Source: Abyssibius alkaniclasticus (GTDB taxonomy: Bacteria; Pseudomonadota; Alphaproteobacteria; Rhodobacterales; Rhodobacteraceae). From it: a DNA stretch of 64,000 bases. The notes beneath the pieces were generated by a model that made no database searches, had not been told where the DNA came from, and saw nothing but the letters and a program-made list of their open reading frames with translations. The stretch is from NCBI RefSeq assembly GCF_020447305.1, contig NZ_CP095732.1:2202501-2266500 (forward strand), written 5' to 3'. The translations under genes and the position numbers were made by a program. The stretch's first letter is position 1. Every line of letters starts with the position of its first letter. Below are positions 59,652 through 64,000 of this stretch, in pieces.

Positions 59652-60184
59652 GCTGGCTTGGGCGCAAATTGCGGCGCTTTCGCCGCGCCGATGACGGGAC
59701 AAGCACGGTTGAATTCGTGATCATCGCGCCGGTTCTGTTCGGGCTGGTGTTTTCGGTGTTCGAATCCGGCTGGCTGCTCACAAAATACATGATGCTGGAA
59801 CGCGGGCTCGACCTGGCCGTGCGTGACTTGCGGCTTGGCAAAATACCGAATGTGACCCGCGTTGATATTCGTGATCGCGTGTGCAGCAATTCGATGTTCT
59901 TTCGCGATTGCGATACCGACATGATCATCGAACTTACGCCAATAGACAGCCCCAGCGACTTTCCCGCAACCAATGCAACCTGCATTGACCGCGCCGAAGA
60001 AATCGAGCCGGTTGTCAGCTTCAACCCCGGCGCACGCGTGCGTCTGCAGATCATGTTCATCCGCGCCTGCGTTGTGACCGACCCGATCTTCCCCGGCATC
60101 GGCCTGGGGCTTGGCCTGACCAAGGATAATACCGGCGGCTACCGGATGATCACCTATTCCGCCTTTGTGAACGAGCCCGCATGA
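59648..60184 (+). CDS. TadE-like pseudopilin protein
   Basis: Protein of 178 aa with a basic N-terminus (RKLRRFRRADDG) followed by TSTVEFVIIAPVLFGLVFSVFESGWLL, the TadE signature with the Glu at position +5 of the processed form. The rest is periplasmic with four cysteines that could form disulfides. The start overlaps the TadG-like gene and the stop overlaps the next one, both as ATGA. Confidence 0.85.
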   Translation: MSWLGRKLRRFRRADDGTSTVEFVIIAPVLFGLVFSVFESGWLLTKYMMLERGLDLAVRDLRLGKIPNVTRVDIRDRVCSNSMFFRDCDTDMIIELTPIDSPSDFPATNATCIDRAEEIEPVVSFNPGARVRLQIMFIRACVVTDPIFPGIGLGLGLTKDNTGGYRMITYSAFVNEPA

Positions 60185-60735
60185 TGACCCGCCGCGCGCT
60201 TCTCACCTCGTTCAAGGACTATCTGCGCGATGATCGGGCCACCATGCTGGTGGAATTCATCATCTCGGCGCCGTTCCTGTTTTTCTGGCTGGTGGGCAGT
60301 TTCGTGTTTTTTGATGCGTATCGCGCCTCGAACCAGGCTGAAAAGGCCACATTCACGATTGGCGACATCATTTCGCGCCTCACGGTTATTGATGATGATT
60401 ATGTCGATGAATTGTTCCAGCTTCAAAACAGCCTTCTGCCCAAAACCCGCAGCAATGGCTGGCTGCGCATCACCTCGATCATGTATGACGAGGATGCTGA
60501 CGAATACCAGATTCTCTGGACAGAAAACCGTGGAACGAACAGCGTTCCGCTTTTGCAGGAAGACCTGAATCTCGACCTGATGCCAACAATGGCCGATGCG
60601 GATACCGTCATTCTTGTGGAAACATATGTGCCCTATTATCCGCTGTCGCGCAAAGTAGGGATTACGGTTGACCGCTGGGAAAACCAGCTCACCTATCGCC
60701 CGCGCTTTGTGGGCTCGCTGGCAAATAGTAACTGA
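60181..60735 (+). CDS. TadE/TadF-like pseudopilin protein
   Basis: Protein of 184 aa, start in ATGA overlap. After RDDRATMLVEFIISAPFLFFWLVGSFVFFDAYR, a TadE-like helix with the conserved Glu, the remainder is a periplasmic domain without cysteine. It probably works with the two proteins before it as minor pseudopilins of a Tad-type pilus or secretion system. Confidence 0.82.
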   Translation: MMTRRALLTSFKDYLRDDRATMLVEFIISAPFLFFWLVGSFVFFDAYRASNQAEKATFTIGDIISRLTVIDDDYVDELFQLQNSLLPKTRSNGWLRITSIMYDEDADEYQILWTENRGTNSVPLLQEDLNLDLMPTMADADTVILVETYVPYYPLSRKVGITVDRWENQLTYRPRFVGSLANSN

Positions 60736-60875
60736 AGTTTAATGGTTGCCGATTTGGCCTTTGCTGCGCCTTGCCGCCGGACTTGCCATATGCTGATTGC
60801 AACCGATCGTCCAATTGCGTAGATGCGCGGGCAGGGCGGCAGATTGTGCCGCCATAACCAATGAACGGAAAACAG

Positions 60876-61364
60876 ATGAAAAAGATCGTCATTCTCGTTG
60901 TTATTCTCGCGGCTGCCGGTGGCGGCTATTATTACTACACGCAGCAACAGGCCGCACAAATGCAGGCCGAGGCTGATGCCGCCGCCGCCAGGGCGGCTGA
61001 AACCGCCGCTGCTGCCGCCGAAGCCGCAGCCGCCGCCGAAGCAGCCGCCGTAGCAGAAGCTGCTGCCGCCGCCGAAGCGGAAGCGGCCACCATTGCCGCC
61101 GAGGCCGCTGCTGCTGCCGAAGCCGCCGCCGCTGAAGACGCCACCGCCGCCGCCTCTGCCGCCGCACAGGCCGCCGAAGCCGCAACCGGCGTCGATGCGG
61201 CAACGGTTGATAGCGCCATGCAGGCCACGCCCGAGCAGCTTGCCACATGTGGTGCAACCGCCGCCGCCGCAACCCTTGCCGCCGGTGGCGACACCGAAGC
61301 AGGCCGCGCCGCTGGAGAGGCCGCCCTGCAAGACTGTCTGGCAGAGGCGACCGCCGGCCAGTAG
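60876..61364 (+). CDS. Ala/Glu-rich membrane-anchored coiled-coil protein
   Basis: Protein of 162 aa. A short positively charged start (MKKIV) and one hydrophobic helix (about 4-18, ending GGGYYYY) form an N-terminal anchor. Residues 25-115 are almost only Ala and Glu with occasional Asp, Thr and Val in heptad-like order, predicted to be one long helix or coiled coil. The C-terminal 45 residues contain two cysteines (LATCGATA and LQDCLAEA). The DNA is a corresponding GCC/GAA-rich low-complexity tract. The ATG at 60861, five codons earlier, is an alternative start. No known family; perhaps an envelope spacer. Confidence 0.65.
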   Translation: MKKIVILVVILAAAGGGYYYYTQQQAAQMQAEADAAAARAAETAAAAAEAAAAAEAAAVAEAAAAAEAEAATIAAEAAAAAEAAAAEDATAAASAAAQAAEAATGVDAATVDSAMQATPEQLATCGATAAAATLAAGGDTEAGRAAGEAALQDCLAEATAGQ

Positions 61365-61381
61365 GCCCGGCAAAAGCCATG

Positions 61382-61410
61382 AAAAAGGGGCCGCGCGGGC
61401 CCCTTTTTTT
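61382..61410. terminator. Strong bidirectional intrinsic terminator
   Basis: AAAAAGGGGCC pairs with GGCCCCTTTTT around GCGCG, with seven T on the plus side and five A on the other. It lies between the convergent Ala-rich gene and livM and can serve both. Confidence 0.9.
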
Positions 61411-61421
61411 ATGCGCGCCGG

Positions 61422-62714
61422 CTAGTGTTTTTCGGGGATAAGCCCTTTCGGGCTAAAGCGCAGCACCAGCAGCAGGATCGTGCCCATCACCAGCGGGCGC
61501 AGGTAGGATGCCGCGTCGATAAGCTGCGCACGAATGGGCGAGTCGGCGGGCAGCATGTCGCCCAGGCTGGCGGTCAGCCAGCGGCCCACGGGTTCAGCCT
61601 CGATCCACAGGAACCAGATCAGGAATCCGCCGAGGATCGAGCCCCAGTTATTGCCCGAGCCACCGACAATCACCATCACCCAGATCAGGAAGGTAAAGCG
61701 CAAGGGCTGGTAGCTGCCCGGCGTGAACTGCCCGTCAAGCGTGGTCATCATCGCGCCCGCAAGCCCCACAACCGCCGAGCCCAGCACAAACACCTGCAAA
61801 TGCCGCTTTGTCACGTTTTTGCCCATTGCGGCGGCGGCATCGCGATTGTCGCGAATGGCGCGCATCATCCGCCCCCAGGGCGATTTCAGCGCGCGTTCGG
61901 CGAACCACAGCACAATCAGCAGCACGATGGTAAACAGCAGCCCATAGCTGAGCTGCACAAAGATCGAGGCGAGCGAGATCACATCGCCGCCAAGCCATGC
62001 CGCGAAACTGTTGAACCAGGGCGCGGCCTGCAAATCCACCTCATAAGGCACGGGGCGGGGCAGGGCGGTGACGTTCTTCACGCCACGGCTGAGCCAGTCC
62101 TCGTTTTTCAGCAGTGCCACGATGATTTCCGAAATGCCCAGCGTGGCAATGGCCAAATAGTCGGCCCGCAGCCCCAGCGCGATTTTGCCGACAATCCATG
62201 CCGCCCCAGCCGCGAACAGCCCGCCAACAACCCATGCCAGCATGATCGGCAATCCTAGCCCACCGAGATAGCCGGTGCGCGCGGCATCGGTGGCTTCAAT
62301 CGCATCAACCGCCGGGTCGAACACTTCACGAATGGCGAAATAGCCGATGACAACGCAGGCAAATGTAGCCCAGGCGCGCGCACGGCCCGCCAGCCTGCTG
62401 CGCACGAACAGCGTTATGGCAACGGTGGCGATCAGCGCCAGCACCGTCAGCCCGATGCCAGCACCACCCACGGCCCATGTTTCGGCCACAGGCGGCATGG
62501 ACACCAGCACGGCGGCAACGCCACCAAGCGCGGCAAAGCCCATAATCCCGACATTGAACAGCCCGGCATAGCCCCATTGCATGTTCACCCCCAGCGCCAT
62601 CAGCGCCGAGATCAGGCACAGGTTGAGGATGCTCACAGCCTCTGTCCAGCTTGACAGGAAGCCGACAGCGGCAAGTGCTGCGCCCATTGCGCCAAAGAGC
62701 AGAACATTTCTCAT
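61422..62714 (-). CDS. livM: Branched-chain amino acid-type ABC transporter permease LivM
   Basis: Inner-membrane permease of 430 aa with about ten hydrophobic segments. LNLCLISALMALGVNMQWGYAGLFNVGIMGF is the family start. RMMRAIRDNRDAAAAMGKNVTKRHLQVFVLGSAVVGLAGAM is the coupling loop. An additional 90 residues between the second and third conserved blocks make it longer than E. coli LivM-like proteins (about 330). It starts in ATGA overlap with livH. The substrate could be a branched-chain amino acid, an amide or urea. Confidence 0.9.
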   Translation of the reverse strand: MRNVLLFGAMGAALAAVGFLSSWTEAVSILNLCLISALMALGVNMQWGYAGLFNVGIMGFAALGGVAAVLVSMPPVAETWAVGGAGIGLTVLALIATVAITLFVRSRLAGRARAWATFACVVIGYFAIREVFDPAVDAIEATDAARTGYLGGLGLPIMLAWVVGGLFAAGAAWIVGKIALGLRADYLAIATLGISEIIVALLKNEDWLSRGVKNVTALPRPVPYEVDLQAAPWFNSFAAWLGGDVISLASIFVQLSYGLLFTIVLLIVLWFAERALKSPWGRMMRAIRDNRDAAAAMGKNVTKRHLQVFVLGSAVVGLAGAMMTTLDGQFTPGSYQPLRFTFLIWVMVIVGGSGNNWGSILGGFLIWFLWIEAEPVGRWLTASLGDMLPADSPIRAQLIDAASYLRPLVMGTILLLVLRFSPKGLIPEKH

Positions 62715-63724
62715 ACCACTTTCCCCCGGAAGATGCCGGTTGGCCTGATCAGCAGCACCACCACCAGAATGACGAATGAAATGGCGAATTTGTAATCGGT
62801 CGACAGCAATTGCGCCAAACCTTCCGGCGCCCAGCTTTCGGGCACCAGATAGGTAATGAACTTCTTGTAGGCATAGGTGACCGTCACCTCGGAAAAGGCG
62901 ATGATGAAGCCCCCCGCAATCGCCCCGACCGGCTGGCCAAGCCCGCCAACAATGGCGGCGGCGAAAATCGGCAGCAAAAGCTGGAAATAGGTGAAGGGTT
63001 TGAAGGATTTATCCAAACCATACAGCACGCCCGCGATCGTGGCCAAGGCAGCCGCCAGGATCCAGGCGATCATCACCACACGATCGGGGTTGATGCCCGA
63101 CAGCAGCGCCAGGTCTTCATTGTCGGAATAGGCGCGCATCGCCTTGCCTGTGCGGGTTTTTTGCAGGAACCAGAACATCCATGCCACGACCATCACCGCC
63201 ACAACCACGGTCAGCAATTGTGTGCTGCGCAAAGCCAGACCTTCGTTCAGGCCCGACCAGTCCTTGAATTCATTGGCTTTGATGATGAAACGGCCACCAT
63301 CGGCGAACCGCTGGTCATCGGGGCCGATCACAAGGCGCACGATGCCGTTCATGACAAACATCACCCCGACCGAGGCCATGACCATGACAATCGTGGCCGA
63401 TTTTTGCTTGCGATAGAAGCGATAGACCATCCGGTCGGTCAGCAGGGCCATCAGTACCGCCACGACAATGCCAAATGGCAGGGCCAGCAGGGCGGTTGGC
63501 AGCACGCCAAGGTTGAAGCCCATCGACTGGAACCACCAGGTAAACAGAATGGTGGCCATTGTGCCAAAGGCCATAAGGTCGCCATGCGCAAAGTTGGAAA
63601 AGCGCAGAATGCCGAAAATCAGCGTAACCCCAAGCGCGCCAAGCGCCAACTGGCTGCCATAGGCCAGCCCGGGGATCAGCACGAAGTTTGAAAGCAGGAC
63701 GATGGCGTCAAGAATGTTGTCCAT
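62711..63724 (-). CDS. livH: Branched-chain amino acid-type ABC transporter permease LivH
   Basis: Permease of 337 aa. GLAYGSQLALGALGVTLIFGILRFSNFAHGDLMAFG is the LivH signature, and TGKAMRAYSDNEDLALLSGINPDRVV is the coupling loop. The start ATG at 63724 has GAGG upstream, 4 nt after the livF stop; a longer frame that begins inside livF is not supported. It forms the membrane channel with LivM. Confidence 0.92.
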   Translation of the reverse strand: MDNILDAIVLLSNFVLIPGLAYGSQLALGALGVTLIFGILRFSNFAHGDLMAFGTMATILFTWWFQSMGFNLGVLPTALLALPFGIVVAVLMALLTDRMVYRFYRKQKSATIVMVMASVGVMFVMNGIVRLVIGPDDQRFADGGRFIIKANEFKDWSGLNEGLALRSTQLLTVVVAVMVVAWMFWFLQKTRTGKAMRAYSDNEDLALLSGINPDRVVMIAWILAAALATIAGVLYGLDKSFKPFTYFQLLLPIFAAAIVGGLGQPVGAIAGGFIIAFSEVTVTYAYKKFITYLVPESWAPEGLAQLLSTDYKFAISFVILVVVLLIRPTGIFRGKVV

Positions 63725-63728
63725 ATCC

Positions 63729-64000
63729 TCAGCCCCCCAGAAAAGATGCACGAACTTCGGGGTTGGCCAGCAAGGCCGCGCCCGTGTCGGTGAAACGGTT
63801 GGCGCCCTGCACCAGCACATAGCCCTTATCGGCAATGTTCAGCGCCTGGCGGGCGTTTTGTTCGACCATCAGAATGGCAATGCCGGTTTTGGCAACCTCC
63901 AGGATCCGGTCAAACAGCTCGTCCATCACAATGGGGGAAACCCCTGCGGTTGGCTCATCCAGCATCAGCACCTTGGGTTGGGTCATCAGCGCGCGGCCCA
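63729..64000 (-). CDS. livF: Branched-chain amino acid-type ABC transporter ATPase LivF (partial, C-terminal)
   Basis: The last 89 codons plus stop are in the window; the N-terminus is beyond the right edge. Visible are the helix after the ABC signature (GRALMTQPKVLMLDEPTAGVSP, containing Walker B) and the switch-His position occupied in LMVEQNARQALNIADKGYVL, where LivF has Glu-Gln-Asn instead of His as expected. The gene order livF-livH-livM on the minus strand suggests livG and the binding protein lie nearby or elsewhere. Confidence 0.93.
   Translation of the reverse strand, partial: GRALMTQPKVLMLDEPTAGVSPIVMDELFDRILEVAKTGIAILMVEQNARQALNIADKGYVLVQGANRFTDTGAALLANPEVRASFLGG

Noticed and set aside
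60961-61200. A non-coding GCC trinucleotide repeat array
   Set aside because: It is in frame within a gene that has an N-terminal membrane anchor and a distinct C-terminus, and a strong terminator follows.

Overview
The window looks like a stretch of chromosome from an alphaproteobacterium, most likely Rhodobacterales (a Paracoccus/Roseobacter-type denitrifier). The reasons are high GC, a single-polypeptide two-domain NarK of the Paracoccus kind beside narG, RutR-type TetR regulators, many ABC importers for organic substrates and PhnWAY phosphonate genes. There is no rRNA, tRNA, prophage, IS transposase or CRISPR. It reads as a run of catabolic and uptake operons.

Layout. 1-4.8 kb (minus): start of a respiratory nitrate reductase operon, narK then narG (narG runs off the left edge), with a perfect FNR box upstream. 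4.8-18.0 kb: galactoside locus. An IclR regulator and a UgpC/MalK-type ATPase face a tight plus-strand operon: sugar-binding protein, two permeases, GH4 alpha-galactosidase, arabinonate/galactonate dehydratase, SDR sugar dehydrogenase, KDGal kinase, KDPGal aldolase, lactonase and GH42 beta-galactosidase. Together these make a complete oxidative De Ley-Doudoroff route from galactosides to pyruvate and glyceraldehyde-3-phosphate.

18.1-35.7 kb: reductive pyrimidine degradation. It holds beta-alanine:pyruvate transaminase, beta-ureidopropionase, dihydropyrimidinase and PreT/PreA dihydropyrimidine dehydrogenase, with a NitT/TauT-type ABC importer, two RutR-like TetR regulators and five palindromic operators in two sequence classes. 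Accessory genes are a group II PLP decarboxylase, an SDR lacking its catalytic Tyr/Lys, two VOC proteins and two EamA exporters. The ureidopropionase-dihydropyrimidinase gap holds a GIY-YIG nuclease gene bracketed by a perfect 31-bp inverted repeat, in a family of seven REP-like palindromes confined to 19.4-23.5 kb.

35.7-49.5 kb: a MocR regulator and an FGly-type sulfatase/phosphonate monoesterase (minus) diverge from an oligopeptide-type ABC importer followed by a glutamine-synthetase-like ligase, an aldehyde dehydrogenase and an iron alcohol dehydrogenase. This set fits oxidation of a gamma-glutamylated amino alcohol (inference). 49.6-57.9 kb: DeoR regulator and Na/Pi cotransporter, then PhnW-PhnA-PhnY with a PbfA-like class III PLP enzyme and a gamma-carbonic-anhydrase-like protein, giving 2-aminoethylphosphonate to acetate and phosphate. 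58.2-61.4 kb: three TadE/TadG-like pseudopilin proteins and an Ala/Glu-rich membrane-anchored coiled-coil protein. 61.4-64 kb (minus): livF (partial), livH, livM of a branched-chain amino acid-type importer.

Start codons were moved downstream of the longest open frame where a ribosome site, a stop-start overlap or family alignment supported it. All functions are read from motifs and context; no database search was run.
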